NCBI GenBank assembly: GCA_035048495.1
Contig: CM068552.1
Location: forward strand, 29,142,154 to 29,206,153
Direction: 5' to 3'
DNA length: 64,000 nucleotides
DNA from: Euptelea pleiosperma
Lineage: Eukaryota; Streptophyta; Magnoliopsida; Ranunculales; Eupteleaceae
This document shows, piece after piece, positions 1 to 10,068 of this stretch. The stretch's first letter is position 1, and each line of letters begins with the position of its first letter. A model generated the notes under the pieces. The model was not told the origin of the DNA and did no database searches. It saw only the letters and a program-made list of their open reading frames with translations. A program made the position numbers and the translations under genes.

Positions 1-1963
1 TCAACAGATGGATTTAGGACAATTTTATATCCATCCAAAAAAGGTCAGAAAGCAAGTTGAGAACCCTTTGAGTCTTTTTGTCAAGGTTCTGATTTTCTTA
101 GCACTCCAAAAGTTCTTTCAAGTTGAGTGTTGGATCACCAAGTCAAGTCTGTCACTCCAAGCCTGATGCAGTCAAGCGATCTCTCATACTTAAGGTTATA
201 AAAGTGAAACTCAAGGATTTCTTGGGATTTACAACACAATGATTATATCTTTATCAATCTCCCCTCTGTCAATTCTAGGACAAAATACAATGGTTCTCCC
301 CCTAACAATAGGGTTAATCACATCATGGTCCTTGACCCCAAGAAGGGTATAATGTGGGGACCCAAATAAGCAGCCAATAGCAAGAAGGCATGTGTTTCAT
401 TTACGAATAATTCTCAAGTAATACCCAAGAATAGAGAAGGAAGACAATTCTTAAGACATTTCTCAAGAATGACCTAATAACTAGACAAGGTAAAATCTTC
501 TAAAGACCTGAAGGACTGACCTTGGACAATGACCCAGGATCAACTTCCCGAGGTCTACGCCCCTAAAAGTATACAAAACTGAGTAATTATACGTCACTTT
601 GATAAGCAAGAGTTGAGATCCAGGGCTAATCAAAGACAATTAAAGGATGATCAGAGATCCTAATGAGAAATTGCCCAAGATATAGTAATTGTCAAAGATC
701 TTCTGAGATACACCAATTGGTGGAGGGCACTATAAAAAAGTTGGACGCCAAGGATAATTGGTATGAAAACACCTCACGATAGTTAACGAAGGTCAAAATA
801 GGGGAGATCAGATCATCTCCCAACAGTCGCAATTATATCCCACCAATCAGTCCGATCGTCCTCAAATCAAAGGATCACAATAATCAGGGAGGGATAGTTA
901 TCCAAGATAAAGAAGATCTTGGATTCCCCTAGAGAAATCCGATGATCCACGTTTAAAAGGTAAACTCTGTTTACCTCCCTAGTGGGAGGAGGTCAAAACC
1001 CTAATCCTACATACACTAATTGCTCAAAGGCTGACTTGAGCATTAGAGTGTCTACTTGCAAGAACACCCCGATGCAATGAATGAAGAGTAAGAAGCCAGA
1101 CATCGTTCAAAATAAGAAAGTATGCCATATTCTTGCAAGTGCTTCGGGGATCATGGGAAACAAATTTTGTACCCACGTCTTGGATTGAAGAAGAAAGAAG
1201 AAGAAGAAAGGAAAAGAAAAGAAGAATAGATAAACAATTATATCTAGGATTTTTACTCAAGGAAGGTAGGTTTCTCTTCATTTCTTCCCACATGGTTAAT
1301 TTAAAGATTGTATTATTTATTTATATCTTTAAATTTCATGTGTTTTAATTATGTAAGAAATTGTATTTTACAATATATCTTGCTAGATTTGATGTGAAAA
1401 GCATGATAGTTATTAGTGGATTTTACATGATATTTGCATATCTTCCTTTTGGATTTTATTATATTCATCACGCGTCCATCCATCTATAATTGTTTATTAA
1501 TCAATACTTGGTGTAATTCGACCCCTTGGATGCTCTCTCAAAATCTAAGAGCATGCCTAAAGAGATAAAAAAAAAGGATGTTTAAGCTCCAACGGTGAAA
1601 CATCGAAAACACTCTTGTATCCTCCTGGTAAAAAAAATTGGGAGCTTGACTAGCTGCTAGGGAAATATGGCCTCGTGGTTAGCCTTGTCATGCATGTCCA
1701 CTTTATTATTTTGATATTTACTGAGAGACTGGGATTTTCCAATGGATCCAATTTATTATAATTGTGTTGCATTCAGTATGCAACTTTGATACCATATTTA
1801 CTGTAATCCTAACATAAATGTAAACTACTCACAACTCACATGGCTTCAATAACAACAAGAAGGAGGAAGAGATTTAAGTAGTAATGCCATTTATTTCACA
1901 ACATTGCATTTAAAAAGAGAATACATATATGATAAGAGGGTCATCGAAATAGATTTTCAACGT
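1..1963. other. Intergenic sequence downstream of the pathogen-related gene
   Basis: I find no gene here. The stretch near 730-740 (tataaaaaag) followed by purine-rich sequence around 1190-1230 resembles an LTR-type promoter and leader, but I could not find paired LTRs, a primer-binding site or a coding remnant. The remaining open frames are short and have no recognisable motif. The last part is probably the 3' flank of the minus-strand gene that ends at 1964. Confidence 0.4.
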
Positions 1964-2181
1964 TTAGGATTTGTTCAAGAATGGGCAACCGGGAGATGCA
2001 CTCGCAGAAGCCTCGGAACCATCAACTGAAGGACCTTTGAGAAGACCTCCAAGTAATTGATTTGGGTCATAAAAGAAATCCACCTTCTCTACTTTCATTG
2101 ATTCATCTACCTGAAACACAACCCATAGAATTATGTAAGAGAACTTCCCTTAAAATGGAGAACCAAACGAAGAAAAATATA

Positions 2182-2272
<91 letters not shown>

Positions 2273-5028
2273 TATGTATATACCTGAAAGATGCCTATCC
2301 CATAAAATTCTACCATCTCTCCTGTGGGAGCGTGGCCTTTGAAAGGGCCCTCCATGAAAGCCCAATGCCTGAACTTATACACAATTACAGGAGGACCCGA
2401 ATAAACTTGAAGAATTTCTAGGGCAAACCCACGAGGGAAAGTTGTTGTGAAGGCCAGATGAGATGATTCTGATGTTTCAACGGATGGATTGTACCCACGT
2501 AATTTCTCTGGCAGAGAAGTTTGCAAAAATGCATTGTAGGTTCCAATTTTCACCAATTCTTTGAGCGGTGTATGTTTTCTTCCTGCACTTGACCCACCAT
2601 TTCCATGACATTAAAAGAAGTAAGTATTGAGATAGAAAGTGAAGTAGGGTGGTTTGTAAAACGTGTTAGTTAATACCGTTAATGCCGAGACCAAAAACTT
2701 CAGCGTTTGTGGTTTTGAAGTCATCCACATTGGTTTTATGGAACATCTCCATTTCCCATGTCTTCACGAGGCGTTGCACTCGTTCCTCCAAGGATCCCAC
2801 GGGCCATTCCTACAGGAAATTAACAAGGGAGACTGTTTAATCCCGCTCATCTGATTTGGATACAGCTCATATCTCATGATTCTGAACTTGATCCATGGTC
2901 TATATTAAATCCATACAAATGTCTACTTATAGAAAGGATCCACTTGGGTCCAAGACCCCGATCTGGATCCATCCAGATCCATATTCAAAATGTTAAAAGA
3001 TCCAACGGGTTTGGATCGACACCAAACCTACCAACTGCCGACATGAGGTCGTACACGTCCTCCTAAGATAAAAGGAGTAAAACTTGCTTGACCACAGATT
3101 GTGTTGTAGCTACCTGACCGTAGGTGCAGTGCTCGGCATGTTGATTTTGTATGGACTGACAAACACAGCCTGACCAAACACGTACCCAGTTGAGTTTTCT
3201 AAGATTTCTTTTTGATTTTTTTAATGCAAAAGCAAAAGACCCCGTCATACGTGTCGAGCACCCCACGGTGTTCGATGTACTAAATCCACGTGCGAATCAC
3301 TGCACCGTGGTCAGGCAAGTTTTACTCAGATAAAAGCATGCCAAGGTGAGGAGACAAAATTTGCTGGCACTGGGGACCTCCAAACATTGACAGTCCCCTC
3401 CCAAAATGGTTGACACGTACCCTTTGTTACCCTTAACCAACTGAGGGGTTAACATGGGTTGGGTTTAGGCCTTGAGGTACGTGTCAGACATTTTGGCAGA
3501 GGTACCTTCAAAGTTTGAAGGACCCGAGGACCAGAATTTTTTCTCCCAATTGTAGATACAGTTGTAATAAATGATTACCATCTTCAATTATTAGAGTATG
3601 CAACCACAAACATTGTATCCATCGTTGAATACTCATTGAAAAACGTGTTTTTAATTCATAAAAATATATTTTTTTTAAATATTAAAATAACACATTTTTC
3701 AAGGGACATCCAACAGTACTGACAATGTTTGCATACTTTTTAAGTATGTAAATGGTTGCGTACTAAATTTGTCCGTTCAAAGGGCACAACCCTTGTAGTA
3801 TATCACTATATGGTGTGTAAAACTTTGATGAGAGCGGTCTGTCACCGACACCTTGATAGGCAATGAGTTCTCTGCATGTACCTTGGGCTTTTGGCCTTTT
3901 GTAATAAAAAATCTTAAAAAACATTCACATGGGTATGTGGCGGGTATGTGCCGATAATTCATCGGGCTGTTAGGGGATTCAATGACAGGCCTCAAAATTT
4001 TACCGAGGTGGGGGGCATTTTAAAGGATTAAAATATGAAGGGAACACTTGGGGCTGTCAACGGATACTATTCAGATCGAATAGAAGTATATTCGAATCTG
4101 AAAAAAGAAAAAATTCCAACATCCGAATCCGATTCGATATCCGCCGAATCCGATTCGATATCCGACGGATAGTCTAAATCAATATTCGAATTTGAATCCG
4201 ATTAATTTATTAGATATCCGATCCAAAAATTAGATATAAATAATATATTATTATATTTATATAATAATAAATATAGATATAAAATAATTATAAATATTAT
4301 ATTTATATATAATAAATATTATTATTATGAGAATAAATATTAACTAATATGATAAATATAATATAATCTATTTATTATAAATATAATTATCTATATAACA
4401 AAACAGGACGGTTGTCTCCCCCTCTTATCCGATTTCATAAAGGATGGCCGAGATCTTATCACACCAAATGAACAGTGGATCTCAGCCACTCACATTCAAT
4501 TTTGACAAACGCTTTGTTGATGAGTGCCGTGGGCACGGGCCACCCACTAGTTAAATAACATATCAGATCAGATATTATCGAATCAAATAAATCAATATCC
4601 GAATCCGTATCCGAAAAGTATTCGAACATTAAAATGATATCCGAATCCGAAACCGATAATCAAAATTTTCAGATAATATCCAACTTTTCGAATCGAATTC
4701 AAATTTTCAACTATCCATTGACAGCCTTGGGAACACTAAACAAAAATTTAAAATGCTTTTAGAAATTAAAAAAAATCTTTTAAAGGATTTTGAAAGTTGA
4801 GTGCCCTCTGCCTCTCCCGGCTCCGCCGTTGCTGTGAGAGACAGAGAGAGAGAGAGAGAGAAAAAGAGAGATTACCTTGGTTCTGCCTTCTTCAAAGAGC
4901 TTGTTTACAACGTCATAGTTGGGAGGAGCGCCATATCTCCATGTGGTATTCTTCTCTCCCTCGCCATATATATGGGATCGATACTTATCACCCTTAACCA
5001 TCGATTCAGAAGCATCAGACGAAGCCAT
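1964..5028 (-). CDS. Pathogen-related protein, intact four-exon gene
   Basis: The product is a 243-residue member of the plant 'pathogen-related protein' family (barley PRP; Arabidopsis At1g78780 type). Family knowledge suggests a small cytosolic protein with an NTF2/SnoaL-like fold and a link to defence; its biochemical activity is not established. Exons on the minus strand are 5028-4876, 2809-2677, 2582-2284 and 2110-1964, all with GT-AG introns and matching phases (153+133+299+147 nt). Family signatures are visible: KGDKYRSHIYGEGEKN and WRYGAPPNYDVVNKLFEEGRTK in exon 1, EWPVGSLEERVQ and KTWEMEMFHKT in exon 2, FPRGFALEILQVYSGPPV, YKFRHW and GHAPTGEMVEFYGIGIFQ in exon 3, and QLLGGLLKGPS near the end. 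The start is the first ATG 70 bp below a TATA box. Intron 1 (2066 bp) holds three transposons and intron 3 a microsatellite. A broken copy lies head to head at 9362. Exon assignment is by eye from conserved motifs. Confidence 0.9.
2181..2270. repeat. Compound (AT)n(GA)n microsatellite in intron 3
   Basis: About 25 bp of AT repeats runs into about 65 bp of uninterrupted GA repeats, inside the 172-bp last intron of the pathogen-related gene. It lies just 14 bp from the exon 3 donor. On the coding strand it reads as (CT)n followed by (AT)n. Confidence 0.97.
3075..3327. mobile_element. Mutator-like MITE with 9-bp target duplication
   Basis: The ends are inverted repeats beginning GAGTAAAACTTGC and reading on into TGACCAC and GTGCAGTG. 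The element is flanked by perfect 9-bp direct repeats, AGATAAAAG, at 3066-3074 and 3328-3336. A 9-bp target duplication indicates the Mutator superfamily. At 253 bp it is non-autonomous. It lies in intron 1 of the pathogen-related gene. The same terminal motif occurs at 59303-59482 and 8728. Confidence 0.85.
3405..3515. repeat. Dispersed foldback repeat (copy also at 39.1-39.2 kb)
   Basis: The segment carries GACACGTACCC and, inverted further on, GGTACGTGTCAGACATTTT. A close relative sits at about 39110-39235, with the same GTACGTGTCAGACATTTT and CTTCAAAGTTTGA blocks. It is probably a small foldback MITE; its boundaries were not resolved. Confidence 0.5.
4048..4728. mobile_element. Non-autonomous hAT element with perfect 8-bp TSD
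   Basis: It is bounded by inverted ends (TTGGGGCTGTCAA on the left, TTGACAGCCTT on the right) and by the perfect 8-bp direct repeat GGGAACAC at 4040-4047 and 4729-4736. This is the hAT signature. The interior is AT-rich with many ATCCGAAT-type subrepeats and no coding sequence. A mini-Helitron has inserted at 4390-4550. The host site is intron 1 of the pathogen-related gene. Confidence 0.9.
4390..4550 (+). mobile_element. 161-bp mini-Helitron, best-preserved copy
   Basis: The copy starts with TCTATATAACAAAACAG and ends with CTAG. A stem-loop (GTGCC-GTG-GGCAC) stands about 10 nt before the terminal CTAG. The insertion lies exactly between A (4389) and T (4551), with no target duplication and no terminal inverted repeats. 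These are the defining features of Helitrons (5' TC, 3' hairpin plus CTRR, A^T target). It has no coding capacity, so it must be mobilised in trans. It is nested in the hAT element at 4048-4728. Relatives lie at 33504, 35481, 59894, 60807 and 60967. Confidence 0.85.
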
Positions 5029-5097
5029 CTCTAACTTAAAGAAGCAAACAGAGATAGATGCGGGTCGGCTGATATGGGATTGGGAAAAGATGTCGAT

Positions 5098-5105
5098 TAT
5101 ATATA
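5098..5105 (-). promoter_or_regulatory. TATA box of the pathogen-related gene
   Basis: On the minus strand the sequence reads CTCTATATATAATC, about 70 bp upstream of the ATG at 5028. That leaves room for a leader of about 40 nt. It supports the chosen start and an intact promoter for this copy. Confidence 0.7.
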
Positions 5106-5969
5106 GAGGAAGGGAGGAAAGTCGTACCGGAAAAGATGTGTTATCCTTATTCTTTTCTCCCTCCCCCTTTGTACCACATGCTTTGCTTTGATGTACCATC
5201 ATGCCGTGAGTAGACCAATCACAACCATTTTCTATTTATTTTTTGTCCTATTCAATCCTGGCGGCTATCGTTTATTTTAAAAAAATAAACAAATAAGAAA
5301 CTGACAGCCACCTAACTGTGAGTTTAGTTTGCAGCCTGCCATTATTTCAGCGGACGTTGTTAATTAATTATTTGCAATCCACAAATGTGTGCTAGGACAT
5401 ATGGTGGTACCTCGTAGAAACGATACTCTCGGTGGACCCCAATATCTATTGATTTTGAATGCTAGGGTTTATTAGAAATAAAAAATATTTCTATTGATTT
5501 TGGCCACCCACTAGGAAAATGTAAGAAATAATGACTTGAAGAAGCCAACATGTGGCACGCCTTTTTGGACCCACTTGCACCATGAATGTTGACACCCGTA
5601 TATCTAAGAATATAGCACATGGCACACTTTTTTAGGCCCACTGACTGTATGGATGTTTCGCCCATCCTTAGGAGGACGTACATAACAAAAATCGGGTTGA
5701 ATGGCGATTTACAACACTTGGAACTTTGCAACCAAAATAATGCCAATAATTGATCCATTAATTGGATAGTCCAGATCATGAATATGTGCATAAAGATTGA
5801 TCCCCGAGATATCACAACTTTTCTGTTTAACAAATACCAAATGACACGATATGCCGGTCCTACACATCGATTTTATGCTAAAAATTATATGCATACACGT
5901 GCTTATCTTTCATCACAATTAGAGGTCCTAACTGTGTTTCTGGTTCGTGTAGAAATAAGCAATTAAAGC

Positions 5970-7138
5970 TCACTAACTTTTTAATAACGAAAAATTATAT
6001 AAACAAAAATAAACTTTAATATATTTACATAAATAATATTTTTTTTAAATTTATAAAAAAAGTAAATAAACGTTCTTTCAAAAAACATTTTCTCAAAGTC
6101 AAATTTGACACTGACAAACGCCCTTTAAAAGAGCGTCTGTCAAGAAAAAACGTTCTTTCAAATAACGTTTTCACCTGACAGACGTCGGTGGCACATACTT
6201 TTTAAAAAAAAAAGGGTGTTTGTCAATGGCACATTTAAAAAAAAGTCTCTGCCACCTAATAGACGCTCTTTTAAATGGCATTTTTACTCAATAGGTGTTT
6301 TTTGAAAGACGTTTCTTCCTAGGAACTCCTTTTGAAAGAACGTTTGGTGAGGATGATGAATCTCACAAAAATTCAAATCATTCTGATATTCATAGACTGG
6401 TGTAGAAGTTGAAGAATTATGAACTGTCGATTTTTACCATGTAACTTGAAAACCACATTTAACGGGGTTAGAAATTTCGGAATGGTTTGATTTTTTGTAG
6501 GGGGGTGATCTATATGGTGAGGAGATACTCCTCACCAAAAATCAGCCATTGATTCATCTTCTGTGTGAGTACGCCAAAATTGGTGTCAAAAATGGAGGTC
6601 CGAGGAGTCTGACCCAAAAAAAAGGAAAAAGATGTAACAAGGTATGACTGAAACTTTTTCAAATGCTGAAGCACGATTTTTGTTAGTCACCGCTGCCATC
6701 TAGGCCCACAGGCCACATGGATGTCTATCCCAGCACACCCCTTGAAAAAAACGTAAGAAAACAAAAATACAACAACATACCTGTTTCGAGGAGACCGCTG
6801 AAAACTAGATCTGACGTATGGAGGGCGCGTGTGAGGACACTGGGCGGGAGAGGGAGAGTTCACCGAAGAGGAGCAACCCGAGAGAGAGGAGAAATGGCAG
6901 GAGAAGAGGGTTTAGAGGGAGAGAGTGAAGTGACAGGTGAATACGTTCTTTGAAATATTGTTTTCTCCTGACAGATGCTCTTTTAAAGGGCGTTTATCAT
7001 TATCAAATTTAACTTTGAGAAAAAGAACGTTTAATTACTTTTTTTGTAAATTTCAAAAAGTTTTTTTGCTTTTATAAATATATTTAAGTGTATTTTTGTT
7101 TATGTAATTTTCCGTTTTAATTATTCTCGCTGGAGCTA
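5970..7138. mobile_element. Element with long (~190 bp) terminal inverted repeats
   Basis: The left arm (to about 6190) contains ACGTTCTTTC, GACAAACGCCCTTTAAAAGAGCG and a T-rich end. The right arm (about 6940-7130) contains the same blocks in reverse complement. Subterminal copies of ACGTTCTTTCAAA recur several times. No transposase remnant is seen. A foldback MITE is nested at 6345-6605. Long terminal repeats suggest a Mutator-like element; no target duplication could be fixed. Confidence 0.6.
6345..6605. mobile_element. Nested foldback MITE (relative of 10302-10648)
   Basis: It shares the blocks CAAATCATTCTGATATTCATA, GTCGATTTTTACC, TAACTTG, AAACCACATTT and GGTGAGGAGAT with the element at 10302-10648, in the same order. 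The left end appears truncated. It is nested in the long-arm element at 5970-7138. Confidence 0.6.
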
Positions 7139-7164
7139 ATTTTTTGAGTAAATCTGTGATGACA

Positions 7165-7500
7165 GACATCGGTCATGAGGAACCATAGTATGGGTCACAT
7201 GACACACTCTTAGAGACCACTGACTGTATGGATGTTTGGCCCATCACTAGGTGGACCCATAGACCAAAAACCAGCCTGATTAGTATTTTCAACCGTTGAA
7301 TTTGACTATATTTCTTGGGTATAATTTTAACCGTTGGATTCAAACATAATTTGGGATACTTAGATCCAAAGATTAGAAAACACTTACAAGGGTCATTTTT
7401 GGTATATAAGTCCACCTAGGGATGGGTCAAACATCCATGCGGTCAGTGGACTCTAAGAGTGTTGCACGATGGCAAATAATGTGGTCCACAAAGGGATGGG
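7165..7500. mobile_element. Foldback MITE of the 'cacgtggcac / aaaatcagcctgatt' family
   Basis: Inverted blocks are CACACTCTTAGAG and CTCTAAGAGTG, GGATGTTTGGCCCATC and GATGGGTCAAACATCC, and TAGGTGGAC and GTCCACCTA. This family recurs at 8383-8728, 34258-34682, 42400-42475 (half) and 46000-46200. No coding sequence is present. The superfamily is uncertain; the 8728 terminus suggests Mutator-like. Confidence 0.65.
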
Positions 7501-7542
7501 TCAAACATTGAAGTTGAGGGTGAGCAACGTAAGTGTTGCACT

Positions 7543-7935
7543 TAGGGGTGTCAACGGGTCGGTTCCGGTTCGGTTCCTAAGGTGACCAGAACCGTAACAA
7601 ACGGTTCCGTTCTCAAAGTGATGGTACCAGAACCGGAACCGATTATGTAGTTTTTGTCGGTTCCGGTTCCGGTTCGGGTATAACGGGTCCAATCTTGGTA
7701 ATATGAGAATTTTTACACTATATTTATATATTGGTTTCTGTTCTTATCGGTTCGGTTCCGGTTCTTATCGGTTTCGGTTCCATATTAGAGTACCGGAACC
7801 GTAACCATTAGTTTCCGGTTCGGTTCCGGTTCCGGTTCTTTTTAATCGGTTCCCAAAAATGTGGTACCGGAACCGGTGTTTTCGGTTCCGGTTCCGGTTC
7901 GGTTCCGGTTAAATCGGGTAAAATTGACACCCCTA
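7543..7935. mobile_element. hAT MITE with perfect 8-bp TSD and GGTTCC repeats
   Basis: The ends are TAGGGGTGTCAA and its reverse complement TTGACACCCCTA. They are flanked by the perfect 8-bp direct repeat GTTGCACT at 7535-7542 and 7936-7943. The interior is made of irregular GGTTCCGGTTCGG-type subrepeats on both strands. At 393 bp with no coding capacity, it is a non-autonomous hAT. Confidence 0.92.
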
Positions 7936-8091
7936 GTTGCACTAGCTCAAACTGTAGACCACCTCAGGATGTGCAAAAGTTCGAAGTTACTACCCACCCT
8001 CCCCCTGGGTCTACCACAGTTTGCAAGCCCGGCCCTATCCTACTCCAGATTTGGCACTGTTGTTGCCCATTTATTTTAGTGTCGGGCTTAG

Positions 8092-8216
8092 GGGACTCGT
8101 GTCGGGTGTGGATTCCGAGAATCCAACGAATGGTTGATAGCTCTTAGCTGGCATCACTTTTTGCCAAACCAAAACCATCGCTCGATTCTCGGAATCCACG
8201 GTCTACGTACACGAGT
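8092..8216. mobile_element. Short foldback repeat
   Basis: The arms GGACTCGTGT plus GTGGATTCCGAGAATCCA and GATTCTCGGAATCCAC plus TACACGAGT are inverted. The interior has GATAGCTCTTAGCTGGC. A related core (GGATTCCGAGAATC) lies inside the foldback at 41579-41772. Confidence 0.6.
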
Positions 8217-8382
8217 GAAAAGATGAGTACTTAGAGCCTGAGCCTAAGCAGAGGTTGTATCCACCCTTGAATACTACTTGCAAAACAGGATTTTTTATTT
8301 TTAAAATTTTTTATTTTTTTGAAATTATAACACGGTTTTCAATGGACATCAAGACACTGTTTGTTTTTGGGACAGATGCTTC

Positions 8383-8728
8383 TATCACAACGCACAATAC
8401 GAGCCACGTGGCACACTCTTAGTGGATGCTGACAGTATGGATATTTGGCCAGTCTCTAGGTGGACCTCTAAACCAAAAATCAGCCTGATTAATGATTTCT
8501 AAGAGATTCGATTGAAGTTATTTTCATGGGTCGATTTTAAAGGTAGGAATTTGAGCATTATTGAGCATTATTTGGGTGCAAAGATCCAAAGGTTGTAAAT
8601 CACTAATCAGGCTGATTTTTGGTTTATAGGTCCTCGAGGGACTGGCCGAACATCCATACGGTGTCAGAGTCCATTAAGAATATTGTGCCATGTGGATCGT
8701 ATTTTGTGTTGTGACAGAAGTTTTACTC
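8383..8728. mobile_element. Foldback MITE with CACGTGG in its arms
   Basis: The left arm reads TATCACAACGCACAATACG then GCCACGTGGCACACTCTTA. The right arm is its diverged inverse and ends CAGAAGTTTTACTC at 8728. The centre has AAAAATCAGCCTGATTA on the left and its inverse on the right. The right end matches the Mutator-like terminus GAGTAAAACTT seen at 3075. The left extremity is eroded. Confidence 0.7.
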
Positions 8729-9640
8729 GTAATTTATAGGCAGCAACAAAATAAAATAATATATATGGAGTTGCATTTTGTTTTTGGTGGACTATAATTT
8801 ATAGGGAGCAACGAAAATTAAAGGAGTGGATTTTGAGGTGTTCCGTTTTTTTCCATTTGGTAGGAAAGTCGTCTGTCCTTCGGATTCTTGAATTTTTTGC
8901 TGGGATTTTATATATAGTTGGTGGGATTCTTGATTTCATGTAATCAGGGATGGGGTAAGGAAAATAGTAGCATATCATCCTCTGTAGCATTGTTATCCCT
9001 TGGTCCAGAGCGTTTTGTGGTCATCGAGATTTGTGTTGTATGAATCCTGAGGATCATCAGTCGTAAGGACGATAATAGATAGAGACGAGGGCCATGAGGG
9101 GTGATGGTAACAGTATCCATTAAATGGATTTAAAAAAAAAAAATTGTTATTTCATTAAAAAAGAAGAGAGATGGTTGTAAATGGTCTACTCACGGCATAT
9201 TGGTATATTAGCAAAAGCAAAGGAAGTGGGACTACCGTTTGAACAGTCTTACTACAGCCATCGGCATACACGTTGGAACATGTTTTTATTCCAATCCCAT
9301 ATCAGGTGCCCACTTCTCTCTCTCTCTCTCGCTCGTGTGTGTGTGTTTCTTCAAGTGAGAAATGGCTTCGTCTGATGCCTCTGAATCGATGGTGAAGGGT
9401 GATAAGTATCGATCCCATATATATGGAGAGGGAGAAAAGAATACCCAATGGAGATATGGTGCTCCTCCCAACTACGATGTTGCAAACAAGTTCTTTGAAG
9501 AAGGCAGAACCAAGCTAACCTATCGACACTACTACTACTACTCCTATACTCTCTCTCTCTAGCTCCCTCTCTCACTCTCTCTTTCTCTCTCTCTCATTTA
9601 TTACAATTGTATCTACCTCTCACCTTGGCATGCTTGTATC

Positions 9641-10066
9641 TTTTTTTTATTTTTTTTTGTAAGCAACTTCATTACTTCAAAAGAAAACAGGACTACAGAA
9701 CCCAACAAAAATCAGGAAAGGTGAGTACACTCATCCTACAAAAAAGCTTGCTGAAGCCAAGGAGGGAAATTTTGGGTCCATACTTGAGCACTAGACCATG
9801 ACCTAGCCATAGAGGCAATATAATGTTCGACGCTAATGTTTCCCTTAGGGGTGTACGTGAAGGAGAAATCAGAAATAAGGAAGTGAGATGTAGAATGTCC
9901 AACACCATCCAATCTCTGCTGACCCAACGTTAAGTGAATCAACCAGACTCTTAGCGTCCATTTCAATTTCCAAAGCCAAAAAACCACCATCGATAGCCTT
10001 CTGAATGCCCCACTGAGCTATCACGTTTGGCCCACTTTTGATGAATCTACACCACAAAGATCGGTA
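9641..10066 (-). mobile_element. 5'-truncated LINE: RNase H tail end and poly(A)
   Basis: Minus-strand frames give fragments of the RNase H (RVT_3) domain that ends plant LINE ORF2: AIDGGFLALEIEMDAKSLVD and, in another frame, FSFTYTPKGNISVEHYIASM. They are separated by a frameshift. Downstream on the same strand an A-rich tail (A9-T-A8) lies at about 9640-9658. A short 3' fragment with a poly(A) tail is typical of 5'-truncated LINE insertions. It sits in intron 1 of the pseudogene. Confidence 0.75.
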
Positions 10067-10068
10067 CT

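Larger units (their letters stand above)
5209..9361. other. Spacer between the head-to-head gene and pseudogene
   Basis: No gene is seen. Near both ends the same promoter-proximal block occurs in opposite orientation: GCCGTGAGTAGACCA at about 5203-5217 and TGGTCTACTCACGGC at about 9183-9197. This shows the inverted duplication included upstream sequence. The middle is nearly all MITEs (5970-7138, 7165-7500, 7543-7935, 8092-8216, 8383-8728). Confidence 0.7.

Noticed and set aside
2062..2421. Open frames rich in RERERE or SLSLSL across the microsatellite.
   Set aside because: They are products of the (GA)n repeat in an intron and have no family resemblance.
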